Shown: positions 23,801 through 34,770 of the stretch, one piece after another
Layout: each line of letters starts with the position of its first letter
Position numbering within the stretch: the first letter of the stretch is position 1
NCBI GenBank assembly: GCA_030761205.1
Contig: JAULJL010000011.1
Coordinates: 16,606,501 to 16,670,500 of the forward strand
DNA length: 64,000 bases
From: Fremontodendron californicum
Taxonomy: Eukaryota > Streptophyta > Magnoliopsida > Malvales > Malvaceae
Reading direction: 5' to 3'
Notes under the pieces: generated by a model
Database searches by the model: none
What the model was told of the DNA's origin: nothing
The model's input: the letters and a program-made list of their open reading frames with translations, nothing else
Translations under genes and position numbers: made by a program

Positions 23801-25550
23801 AAAAATGTGTTTTGGCAAAACAGTTTTTTCACCTAGTACTCATACTTTCCCGATTTTTCTAGGCAGTCATCTTTAACCAGAAAATTAAGACAATTTTTTT
23901 ATGTGTAGTTTTACATGTTTTGAGTCTCCAAAATTTTTTTTTTTTTTTTTATAGTTCTTTGAATTTTTAAAGATAGGTTAAAAAATTGTGTTCTAAAACT
24001 GGACAGTGGAGTCAGATTTGAATTTAAAGAAAATTTATTTTTCTGTTTTGGCTAAGTTACTTAGAGGCGAATGATTAGGAAGTTTAGCTATTGTCTAGGG
24101 GTAGTTTCTAAGTCTTTTTAAACTCTAAAAATAATTTTATAAACCTCGGGTTAAGGGTGGTCAAGTCCGGGATTTTAAGCTTAAGAAATTAGAGCCATTT
24201 AAAGAGGGTTTAGTTAGGTTTTTATTTATTTTTTTTTAAAATCTAAGTTCTCCAAAATTGTTTTCAAACAATCAAAAAGTTTTTTGTTTTAGAATATTTA
24301 ATTTGATATATTTTCCTAAGGTAGTTGGATATCTCTTTAGATATACGGATTTCCTTAATTAAAGGAAAAAAAATACATTCTCATGCATTGCATTTTCCAT
24401 ATTCATGCATACTATATAATATGTGATTTTTGCTATGATAATTTCCATGGTATTGTTATTATTTTTTATTTGTATTTTGTATTTTTTATGTTATGTTGTT
24501 TATCATATGGTTTTGAATATTTCATGATATCCTATGCTTTTTATTTAGTTATTTTTGTCATATTATTTAGCATATACTTTGTTCATGCATTATTATTTTT
24601 ATTTTCATGCATATTATGTGATAGCATTATTTTATGTTTCATGTCATTTCATATCATTTAGATTATATGCCATATCATTTATATTTTCCATGTCATTTAA
24701 ATCATTTAATTCCATTTAGAATATATCATGTGACTTAGTATATTTCATTTCATATAGAATATATTATGTTACCTAGGTCATTTCATTTCATTTAGGTTGC
24801 ATTATATTATCTAGACTTTGCTATGTCATTTTATTTATGTCACACATATTCATATTTGTTTTTATAATGTTTTGAAAAAGTAATGATTTTCAATAAAATA
24901 AAGATATTCCCTAGTTAAAATAATTCATTAGTTCTCTACCGGGTTTGCTGGCGAGGATATCATTAATTATCATTAATAACGGAATATCTTCTTTAAAACG
25001 AGAATGATTCGGAAAGTTTTTCAAACTAATAAAAATTTCTATAACCACGTTTGTTAGGGAATATAGGAAAATTTTGAATTTATAAATTCCGAATCATTTT
25101 CAAATAAAAATGGAATTATTTTTCTTTAAATTTGGAATTAACTTGAAATACTAAATTTAGAACCGACTTTTTTTACCGAGACTTGAGATAGCACACGATT
25201 AATAAGGTACCGTTTTATACGGGCGTTGTGGGGGTGCTAATCTTTCCCCACGCGTAATCGAGTCCCGAACCCGCTTCTTTGATTTCTCTAGTTTAAAATG
25301 CAGACTTGAAATTGGTTTTAAAAATGTTTTAATTAATTTTAAAATGTTTTATAAAATCGGTTTTAATAAGTGGCCAATCACACTCGCTAAAAAAGATTGG
25401 TGGCGACTCCATGTCTTTTTCAAGGTCATTTTCAAAACCTTCATTTTTCAAGAGGAATTAAGTCGACTTTTCCTCGGTTTCTTTTTTAATGTCATGCTTA
25501 ACGAATGATAAAGTCTTGCGATGAGACTTGTTATTTTTTAGGTTGCGACA
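20881..25550 (+). repeat. 5' LTR of element C (4670 bp)
   Basis: Begins TGTAGACACCTAATTTTGTC and ends GGTTGCGACA. It pairs with 38902-43960. Compared with the 3' LTR it lacks about 150 bp (after 22606) and has a shorter AT-rich repeat near 24690-24800. Open frames within it (for example 22270-22566, 23442-23774, 24383-24661) are AT-rich chance frames. The promoter should lie here, but no TATA box could be picked with confidence. Confidence 0.95.
21730..22265 (+). repeat. ~160-bp tandem repeats inside C 5' LTR
   Basis: GAGATTGG recurs at about 21798, 21958 and 22117, each preceded by AAATTATTTGGAA-like sequence and followed by GATTCGGAG. This gives three to four diverged units. The same array lies in the 3' LTR (39720-40265) and in B (15120-15720). 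Confidence 0.75.
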
Positions 25551-25553
25551 GCT

Positions 25554-25571
25554 TGGTGACTCCACTGGGGA
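25554..25571 (+). other. Primer-binding site of element C
   Basis: TGGTGACTCCACTGGGGA, three bases after the 5' LTR end. It is the same type as in A. Ogre elements are reported to use tRNA-Arg; the primer was not verified. Confidence 0.8.
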
Positions 25572-26526
25572 CCTTTACAGAGTCAGGCTTAGAGTTAATC
25601 GTATGGTATCAAAGTCTTGGTTTTGTTGGTTTAATTGGTATTTAATTTTAATTTCCATATTTTTTTGAAAATAAGGCGAATTTTGAAAATAATAAAATGC
25701 TTTTAAATATGTCCATATTCATGTGCATACATATTATAATTGTTCTCTAGTTATTTTGGTGCATATATTCATTTATTCATTTATTGATTAATTGATGATT
25801 TATGTTGTTTAATCTTGTTGGGGCATTTAGAATAAGGGATGTAGAATGGATGGTGAAAGTTTTGTTATTTCTCCTCACACACTACACGTGCATTTGCATA
25901 TCGTGAGCCCTATATTCGGGTTCCGTCCTATTAGATGGGAGAAAAGTAACTAAGCCTTCGTGATTAACAATCCGCATGGGCTAGTGAGTATAAATACCTA
26001 AGCCTTCATAATTAACAATCCACATGGGCTAGGGAAATAGACTCTAACGAATTGAACCCGCTTTTATCGGGGTCCCTTACTAGCCTTCACCGGCGATATT
26101 GGGGAAAAATCCGGGGCTTTTAGAACTAATTCACCTTCATATAGTAAACCTAGGCGAAGCCATGCCAGATTTCCAATTAGATATCCCGAAGTTAAGAACA
26201 CATGAAGGAATATTTCCAATCCTTTTACCTTCTATTCTACTTTCCGAATAAGTTTATTTTTGAAAATCGGGCAATGATGAATGCACATCACAATGCCCGT
26301 AATAAGTGTTGGTGTTTCGTCCTAGGGGTGTTATAATGCCAAAAATTTGTTGGCATCCTCAGGGATAATTATTGTTTTGAATTATATGTTTTTTTTTTGT
26401 ATTATTCAAATTTATTCCCGTTACTAATTTATTTTCTTTCTTTTTTTTTTTTTTTGCATTCTTGTCATCATTTTTGCACATGGAAGGTTATTGGTCTCGG
26501 GATAATATTCAACCAAAAGGGCTTCC
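25572..26526 (+). other. 5' leader of element C, noncoding
   Basis: Aligns with the leader of A. It carries the duplicated GCCTTCGTGATTAACAATCC-type segment (25954 and 26002). A long T tract near 26437-26455, then TTTTTGCACATGGAAGG, leads into ORF1. No gene is seen. Confidence 0.6.
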
Positions 26527-28234
26527 ATGGAAGGTCAGAATGTCTCAGTGGTCGAGAAGCATTTAGAGGTTGGGAAACAGTCCAAGAAAGGTCAGCAAGA
26601 TAATGGGGATTGTTTGAAAATGGGATATGTGTCAGTATTGCCAGCTGATATTGATCTTATTATAAGGCAAAATAATCTCTGGGAATTGATGGATATATGG
26701 AATCAATGGAATATATCAGAAAAATAAGCCTTCACTCAGACTTATGGGGACATAGCACTGTTATTTCAAGTTAAGGTCAGTAATGAAGTAGTCCAGGCTG
26801 TGGTGCAATTCTGGAATCCTGCTTACCGATGTTTTACTTTCAACCGAGAGGATATGACTCCAACCATAGAAGAATATTCAACCTTGCTGCATATTGAGAA
26901 CGTTATTCCCGACCGTATTTATTTGAAGGAGAGTGGAAAGAAATTGGGTCGAAAGCCATGTTGTCCAGAAAGGGGTAAGTCACTGTATCTCATGGGATGT
27001 TTTACAGACCTTAATTCACAGCCATTCAAGTAAGGAGACAGTTAGGAATATTTTTGTTTTTGCTATCTATGGTTTAGTTATCTTCACAAAGACATTAAGG
27101 TATGTGGATGTGGCAGTATTTGATATTTTTGAGAGGCTTGAGCAGAGGATAAATCTTGCCCCGATAATTATAGCAGAAACAATCCAATCTCTGAATTTAT
27201 GTAGACGGGAAGGAAAAAGACGTTTTATAGGTTGTATACAGCTTCTTTACATATGGGTTCAGATTCATTTTTGTAAACAGGAGAATTTCCCTCTTCGCTC
27301 GTATTGGAAGTCTTTTGCACCAATTAGGGAATTTCTTGAGAGGGATTGGCCTGAAAATAGAACTGAGAAACAATGGATCAACATATTTCGAAATATCAGG
27401 GTTGAGATGGTAATTTCGAGGGCTCCGTGCATAGCTTATATGCCGACGTTGTACAAGTGCAGAGATAAAGCTTCTGTTCCATTATTTGGAGTTAGGGGAG
27501 GAGTGAGCTATGCACCACTGCTGGTACTAAGACAATCGGAATCCCGTCAGTTTACTCCTACGACCTATGACCTTAGTGATTTGGAATTTTCTTATGGAGA
27601 AGATGGATACTCGGGAAAGGTATGTGAGATTGTAGTAGCATGGAAGGAAACTCATCGGGTGGAGGTAGCTAGATATGCCGACATCGTCACACCTGATTAC
27701 CTGGTGTGGAGGGAATTGAGGGTTAATGATAGGTTGATGACATCAGATGGAAAAGAGGTCCAGTTCATGAGTCCACCAGCTAAGGAAGCGCCATTAGAGT
27801 TGGAAATTGCAAGGGCAGAATTCGAAAAAGAAAAGGCCCAAATGAGCAAAGAGATAGCCCGGCTGCAAGAAGAGCTTGAGGACAAGAAAAATAAGGAATC
27901 AGCTCGAGAAAGAGAAAAGGAAAAGATCAAGAGTGAAAGGGACACTGCTAAGAGCGATCTTCAGGAATTACACTTGGAGAACAAGAGGTATCGCTTCGAG
28001 CTCAGATTTGAAGGGACCCTTAAGACTTTCGGGGAATGGGAGCAAGAGGTCAAAAACCTCAAGAAGGAAAATAACTATTGGAAAGAGAGAGCAAAGCATG
28101 AGGAAGCCCGAGCCAATCAACTGGAGAAACAAGCTAAGGAAAGCTTACACGATGATGCTTCTGCTGACATGTCAAAGGGCCGTGAACAAGTAGGGGTCAG
28201 ATTGAAGAGTAAGGCAATCAAAAGAGGACAGTAA
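26527..28234 (+). pseudogene. ORF1 of element C (PMD/DUF7745-like plus coiled coil), nearly intact
   Basis: Upstream extra protein of the Tat/Ogre type. The N-terminal part (26527-26727, TAG, then 26728 on in the same frame) contains DIWNQWN, QFWNPAYRCFTFN and EDMTPTIEEYSTLL, as in plant mobile domain/DUF7745 proteins. The frame shifts near 26960; from 26933 a 433-codon frame runs to 28234 with VFAIYGLVIFTKT, QLLYIWVQIHF, RDWPENRTEKQWINIF and GVSYAPLLVLRQ. Residues about 283-410 of that frame are charged and helical (AQMSKEIARLQEELEDKKN), a likely coiled coil. The tail is shorter than in A. The start (ATG at 26527) is tentative: A has no ATG at this place. Confidence 0.8.
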
Positions 28235-28735
28235 AAAAAAGTCCAAGATCCGAGGGAGTTACTATAGGACCGGTGTTTTGTAATAGCATTTTGAATTAGG
28301 ATAGACAGATTATCAGATTGTCTTAAGCAGTGATATTTTATCTTTGATGTATTTAGTTCTAGGGAATCAATGAAAGACTGTTTGGTTGGAATTATCCCGG
28401 GGCCAATACATTTAAATGCATTCATCATTCATTTGTTCTTTCCTTTTATATATTTTGTTTTTTATTCATTCATTCATATTTTTAGTCATTCATACATTTA
28501 TACTGTAAGATTATTCATGCACTTAGCCATTTATTTATTTGTCCATTAATTTATTTTTTATACTTATTCATTCATATTCATACACTTAGTCATTTACTTA
28601 TTTGTTCATTCATTAACATTTTGTTATTCATTCATTCATTTTTTATAAAATAAAAAATGTGTCAATAAATTCTAATTCATAGTTTTCAAAATTAAAGGTA
28701 CAATTGGTCACACTCAGAAAGAATAGGATTTTCAA
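28235..28735 (+). other. ORF1-gag spacer of element C
   Basis: Noncoding. TTGGTTGGAATTATCCCG at 28382-28399 is followed by about 230 bp rich in ATTCATTCATTT and ATTTATTTG (28415-28650). The same arrangement occurs in A and B. Confidence 0.65.
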
Positions 28736-30771
28736 CACCTTATAATACTCGATCTCAAGCCAGAGCTATGGAGAATGATCAGCTTGCTAGAATTGAAAGG
28801 ATCAAAAGAACTTAGAAAGAACTGCAGGAACAGTTGGCTAAGTCTCAAGAGGAGTCACGAGAATAGATGACTAAACTCATGGAAATGATGAGTTCCATGA
28901 TGAGGCTGAAATGGCCAGGGGAAAATTCAGTTACAGGAATAGTGGCAGTAAACCAGGAAGGTCGACCTGAGGTAGTACATCAAAATGGCCAGACATCCCA
29001 GCATGTAGGAAATGAACTTCCAACTAGGGCAACATCCTATGTTTACATCCAACCAGTGGCTGAAGTACAGAATTTTGGTCCTAAAAAGGGTAACATTAGG
29101 GTTGATCCAATTGATGTGGACGTTCCAAACTTTGAGGAACTGGCTGAAAAGGAAAAGGCAAAGACGGTCGAGCTAAAGAAGGTTGAAACGGCAGAATCTC
29201 AAAAAAAATATCAGCTACTGTAGGAAAGATTGAGGGCAGTTGAAGGGGGCAGAGCTATTTGGCAGTCTAGATGCCAAAGAGATGAGTTTAGTGCACAGTC
29301 TAGTGATTCCTCCAAAGTTCAAAGTACCAGACTTTGAAAAATATAACGAAACTACCAACCCATCAGCACATCTGACCATGTACTTCCAGAAGATGACCGG
29401 ACATGATGAAGATGAAAAATTACTTATCCACTATTTTCAGGATAGCTTGACAGGGTCTGCAACTCGATGGTATAACCAGCTTACCCGTACTAAGATCTTT
29501 TCCTGGATGGATCTAGCCAGAGCTTTCATGGAACAATACAAGCATGTGACATACATGGTGCATGACCGTCTAACTCTGTAAAACATGGAAAAGAAAGCTA
29601 CTGAAAGCTTTAAAGAATATTCTTAGAGATGGAGAGACATGGCTACACAAGTACAACCTCCTTTGACCAACAAGGAAACTACAGTGCTTTTCATATATAC
29701 CCTGAAAGCACCTTATTATGATAAATTGGTGGGGAGTGCCACCAAGGACTTTGCAGATATGGTAATATCCGGGGAGATGATAGAGTCTGCCATTAAGAAC
29801 GGGAAAATGAAAGGGGGTGAGTTTGCTACTCCGAAGAAGGTTTTCCCTACAAAGAAGAAAGATGAGACACATGTAGTTAGCTTCAATCAGTACCCCTATG
29901 CACCTCCTACACCATATACACCTCCTAGGCCCTATACTCCTCCTACATCTTATGCACCTCCTACACCCTACACACCTTACCCAGGGTATAATCCGTACTA
30001 CCCCAATGTGAATCATCTTACCCAAAATCCATTTTCCTATACCAATATAGCACAACAGCCTTTTCCATCTAGCATATCCCCATAGATAAATCTTCCCCGA
30101 AACACTGCCCCAAACACTCAAGGTGCTGCATGCAATGATCAACGTTCACCAAGGAATGATCAGAAACCCCAATTTGATCCGATTCCTACCACCTATGGTG
30201 AGCTATATCCTAAACTATTTCAGAGTCAACTTGTTGCACCTGTATACCTCAAACCTCTGACACCACCATATCCAAGGTGGTACAACGCAAATATTGCGCA
30301 TATCACACAAGGATCCAGAGGCATTCGACTAAGTACTATATTGACTTTAAGAAGAAAGTTCAAAGTTTGATTAATAATGGGGTGGTGAAGTTCAGGACAA
30401 GGAATGGGCCGAATGTACCAGGAAATCCATTATCCAATCATGCTGAGAATTAGGTAAATACAGTATTGATAGGGGAAGAGAGAAGGTTGAAAAGACATGT
30501 CAGTGAAGTCAAGACTCTAATGATAAAAGTGTGGGTTGAAATGGTAAAAGCAAGAATGGTGGAGGATGGTGGCAGTTTAAAAATGGTTGCAAACAGGGTG
30601 GAGGATTGGTGCCTTTCCATGGATGTAAAGGTCATATCATAGAAGAATACGGGGACTTTCTGGCTAAATTCCAAAAGATGATGGATGAGGGGGAAGCCCA
30701 GTTTTACGAAGAAATAGAGAAGGAAGTAGAGGTTATTGAGAATGCGGCTGGCTACGGGATAGATAGACCTT
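28736..30771 (+). pseudogene. gag of element C, broken
   Basis: The N-terminus reads YNTRSQARAMENDQLARIER from about 28740, then a charged helical part with stops at 28812 and 28864. The gag domain runs from 29222 (LFGSLDAKEMS, DSLTGSATRWYNQL, SWMDLARAF). One extra G in a G run near 29250 shifts the frame; TAA at 29579 and TAG at 29624 replace CAG/CAA codons of the relatives. A Pro/Tyr-rich repeat (YAPPTPYTPPRPYTPP and more, 29895-29990) precedes NPYYPNVNHL. The second knuckle has FHGCKGH with the last Cys replaced by Tyr. One extra T near 30773 shifts the frame into the protease frame. Confidence 0.82.
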
Positions 30772-32429
30772 TTGATCATCTATTATGATGAACCAGAGAA
30801 GACTACTCCAGTTCTTGAGGAAATTGCGTCTAAGCTAATCATAGATTTGCCCTCTTCCTTTTCATACAAGGAAAACAAAGCTGCACCATGGAAATATGAC
30901 TGCAGCATGGTTATGTTAGGGTCTTCAAGTCAGCAAGATATTACAGGTGTGGGGCACTTAACACGAAGTGAAAGGTGTTATGCCCCTGAGGTTGTTGAAC
31001 AGGGATCAACAAGAAAAGATGGAGGAATGGACAAAGGGAAGAAAGCAGCTAAACTAATCCATGTTGAGATGGATTTGTCAAAAGAAGAAGAAAGGAGATC
31101 AGCCCCGATTAACAAGATAAAAGAGCCAGTGAATGAAAAGGAGGCTTGCGAGCTTTTAAAGTTCATAAAACATAGTGATTATAGTGTGGTTGAGCAATTG
31201 CAGTGTCAGCCAGCAAGAATCTCCATCTTATCTTTGCTATTAAACTCGGAGCCACACAGAAATGCCTTGTTGAGAGTGTTGAATCAGGCATATGTGGCTA
31301 ACAACATATCGGTAGAAAAAGTAGACAGGCTGGTGGGAAACATTGCGGCAGACGATCATATATATTTCAGTTATGATGAAATACCACCCAATGGTATTGG
31401 GTCTACAAAGGCTCTTCACATAAAAACCACTTGCAAGGGGCATATACTATCAAGGGTGATCCTGGATAATGGTTCTTCATTAAATGTAATGCCCCTAGCA
31501 ACCCTGTCTAAGTTGCCAATTGATATTTCTTATATGCTACCGAGTTATACAGTAGTCAGAGCTTTTGATGGTACCAGAAGAGAGGTAATGGGAACTATTA
31601 AGGTTCCTCTAGGGATAGGCCCATGCACCTATACAGTGAACTTTCAGGTCATGGATATTAATCCATCCTATAATTGCTTGTTGGGAAGGCCGTGGATACA
31701 TTCAGCAGGGGCTATACCCTCATCTCTCCACCGAAAGCTAAAATTTGTGATGGAGGGGCGTTTGGTCACTGTATCAGGAGAAGAGGACATAATAGCCTCT
31801 GCATCTACTGAATCTCCTTATGTTGAACACAATGAAGATGTCGTAGAATGTTGTTTTCGGTCTTTGGAATTCGTAAATGCGGTTTTTGTCACTGAAGGAC
31901 GAAAAATTCCAAAACCAAGGTTGTCCAAGAACATAAGGCTAAGAGTAAGAACTGCAGTGGGAATGGGCTACAAGGCTAGAAAAGGTCTTGGAAAATATCT
32001 TCAAGGGATGGCCCGAGCAATGGAAGTAATGGGAAAGAAAGACCGGTTTAGCTTAGGGTATCTTTCGAAGGCCCATGAGAAGAGAAAACAAGTTGAAAAG
32101 AACCGACAAAGAAGAATGGCCCGTCTCGCGGGTATGGATATTGAATGGAAACCCATGACTTTCCCACTAATCCTTCATAACTTTTGCTCTGCTGGTTTTC
32201 TATTCGTAGAAAAGAATTCAGAGGATGTACTCATAATGATCGAGCAAGCTTTTGAAAAATTCCATGTGAATAAGGGTGGGCAGATTTAGGATATGGTGAT
32301 TTGCATGACTAGGAAAGAAGGGATGGAAAGTGACAATGCGAACTGGATGGTGCAACTTTGTCCATCAGGATATAGACTGACCATTTGGATTGCGACTGAG
32401 TTGCCCATAGTTTTTATGTCTATTCCAAA
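30772..32429 (+). pseudogene. Protease plus G-patch of element C (505-codon frame, then one stop before the intron)
   Basis: Open frame 30772-32289, then TAG at 32287-32289 (a CAG position in B) and readable sequence up to the splice donor at 32430. The aspartic protease active site is LDNGSSLNVMP with the catalytic Asp at about residue 232 (31465-31467); the conserved CLLGRPWIH lies about 80 residues later. A G-patch-like module follows at about residues 390-425 (AVGMGYKARKGLGKYLQGMA). The C-terminal part ends near the exon boundary with LPIVF. The protease should cleave Gag and Pol; a G-patch may bind RNA or helicase partners, as proposed for some retroviral proteases. Confidence 0.87.
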
Positions 32430-32643
32430 GTAATACTTTAAAAATACAATCTTAACTATCTTTACCCAGATATATTAAGAGTCTTTTTCTGTAATGGGCT
32501 TTTTGTTTAAACATTTTCATTCAATAAATAACAAGCAGGATGCATTTTATTCATATTGATGTGTCCATATTCTTTCATTTATGCTATTTATTTTGATTTT
32601 ATTATATATTTTCCTATATTGTTTCTTCCCCACCTATTTACAG
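32430..32643 (+). other. Intron between protease and polymerase (element C, 214 bp)
   Basis: Donor TTCCAAA|GTAATAC at 32430; acceptor CACCTATTTACAG ending at 32643, preceded by a T/C-rich tract (TTCCTATATTGTTTCTTCCC). The donor splits a Lys codon and the first base of exon 2 completes it. Downstream reading (EYKDVPV...FERPIC) continues in frame into the reverse transcriptase without a stop. Same site, length and phase as in A and B. Confidence 0.82.
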
Positions 32644-34300
32644 GTGTACGGATGCGGAATATAAGGACGTTCCTGTCAGTAATTCTGAAATTGATTTTGA
32701 AAGACCCATTTGCACGGGTGATTTTGAGGCTAACGAAGACACTGAGGATTATGGTCTACCTCTGGATCTATTAAGGAAAATAGAACAAGAGGAGAAACAA
32801 GTACTTCCTCATAAAGAATTATTGGAAATGATAAATCTGGGAAATGGTGAGGAGATAAAGGAGCTCAAAATCGAGACTTCATTGTCATCATCAATAAATG
32901 GTGAATTGATAGCTTTGCTCCGGGAATATATGGACATATTTGCATGGTCTTACCAAGACATGCCAGGGTTGGATCCGGATATTGTGGTTCATAAGCTCCC
33001 TTTAAGGCCAAAATGCAAGCCAATTCAGCAAAAATTAAGAAGAATGAGGCCAGACATGCTGTTAAAGATAAAAGAGGAGGTGAAGAAGCAATTTGATGTT
33101 AGATTCTTAGAGGTGACAAAATATCCAGAATGGGTGGCAAATATTGTTCCAGTACCAAAGAAGGATGGCAAGATGTGGATGTGCGTTGATTACAGAGATT
33201 TGAACAAGGCCAGCCCTAAAGATAATTTCCCTTTGCCCCATATCGATACTCTGGTGGATAATACGACGAAGAGTTCTTTATTTTCTTTCATGGATGGATT
33301 CTCGGGATATAATCAGATTAAGATGGCACCGAAATATATGGAGAAAACCATATTTGTCACAATGTGGGGAACATTCTGCTACAAGGTAATGCCGTTTGGG
33401 TTAAAGAATGCTAGGGCAACATATCAGAGAGCCATGGTGACCTTGTTTCATGATATGATGCATAAAGGAATTGAGGTCTATGTTGATGATATGATTGCAA
33501 AGTCACAAGAAGAAGATGAGCATATTGCGAATCTTAAGAAGCTCTTCGAACGACTAAGAAAGTTTCGACTCAAGCTAAATCTGGCAAAATGCACTTTTGG
33601 AGTCACCTCGGGAAAATTGCTAGGTTTTGTTGTCAGCAAAAAGGGAATTAAGATTGATCTGGATAAAGTGAAGGTCATTCAGAATTTGCCACCGCCATGT
33701 ACTCAAAAAGAAGTAAAAGGATTTCTGGGGAGATTGAATTACATTGCCCGGTTTATTTCTCAGTTAACCGACAAATGTAATCCAATATTTAAGCTACTTC
33801 AAAAACGTGATCCAGGAGAGTAGGACGAAAGATGCCAGATCGCTTTTGAAAACGTTAAGCATTATCTATCAAACCCACCAGTATTAATGCCACCTATTTC
33901 GGATAAACCAATGATACTGTATCTATTAATATTTGAGAGATCCATGAGTTGTGTCTTGGGGCAACATGATGAGACAGGGAAGAAAGAACAAGCAATTTAC
34001 TACCTCAGCAAGAAGTTCACAGATTATGAGCTGAAGTATTCATCGGTAGAAAAGTTATGCTGTGCCTTATCTTGGACTGCTCAAAGACTCAGACAGTACA
34101 TGTTGTACCACACAATGTGGTTTATTGCCAAGCTCGATCCAATCAAATACATGTTGGAAGCACCTACTTTGTCAGGGAGAACGGCAAGATGGCAAGTTTT
34201 GTTGTCAGAGTACGACATTGTATATGTAAGTCAGAAAGCTATCAAGGGCAGTGCAGTGGCTGAATTCTTAGCAAGTTGGGTAGTGGGAGATTATGACCCG
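32644..34300 (+). pseudogene. Reverse transcriptase and RNase H of element C, one stop
   Basis: The frame runs from the intron through 33823, stops at TAG (33821-33823; TGG expected) and continues in the same frame to the RNase H. Reverse transcriptase motifs: VPVPKKDGK, CVDYRDLNKASPKDN, DGFSGYNQIK, MPFGLKNA and the catalytic YVDDM (about residues 220-224 from 32822). The connection holds GFLGRLNYIARFIS. The RNase H part (33887 on) has LLIFERSMSCVLGQHDE, where Glu stands in place of the usual first Asp, then YYLSKKFTDYELKYSSVEK. Apart from the stop and a few substitutions it is well kept. Confidence 0.9.
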
Positions 34301-34770
34301 TTGAACTTTGACTTCCCAGATGAAGATTTGATGTATGTTTTGCAAGTAGATGAGGCTCCTCTGAAGAAGAAAGTATGGAAAATGTATTTTGATGGCGCAT
34401 CTAATGCCATGGGGCATGGAATCGATGCAGTGCTCATATCCCCAGAAGAAGATTATTATCCTTTTACTGACAGATTGGATTTTGATGTACAAATAATACT
34501 ACTGAGTATAAGGCATGTACTATGGGCCTTCGTGCTGTAGTGGAAAGAAAAATCAAAATATTGGAAGTTTTCAGAGATTTAGCCCTAGTGATATACCAGT
34601 TACGGGGAGAATGGGAAACCCGAGATATAAAGCTAATCCGATATTGAGAACCCATATTGAGTTTATTGGAGGAGTTTGAAGAAGTGAGTTTCAATTACTT
34701 CCCTCGAGAAGAAAATCGAATGGCGGATGCTCTGGCTACTCTGTCATCAATGTTCAAAGTGAATGAAAGG
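34301..34770 (+). pseudogene. Second (Tat-type) RNase H of element C, frameshifted
   Basis: Begins after the acidic linker LNFDFPDEDLMYV. YFDGASNAMGHGI carries the first catalytic Asp (34387 region). Near 34483 one base is missing, so the TAEYEAC segment is out of frame (codons for TTEYKACTMG are still readable in another frame). It ends NRMADALATLSSMF (34717-34755), the usual last catalytic Asp region. The second RNase H copy between the first RNase H and integrase defines the Tat group. Confidence 0.8.

Noticed and set aside
24383..24661. Hydrophobic open frames in the C and B LTRs (also 12555-12818, 23008-23202, 41166-41354)
   Set aside because: AT-rich LTR sequence; Phe/Ile/Tyr-rich chance translation, not kept between the LTRs.
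29570..30142. 190-codon minus-strand frame across C's gag
   Set aside because: Antisense of the Pro/Tyr repeat; sense motifs explain the region.
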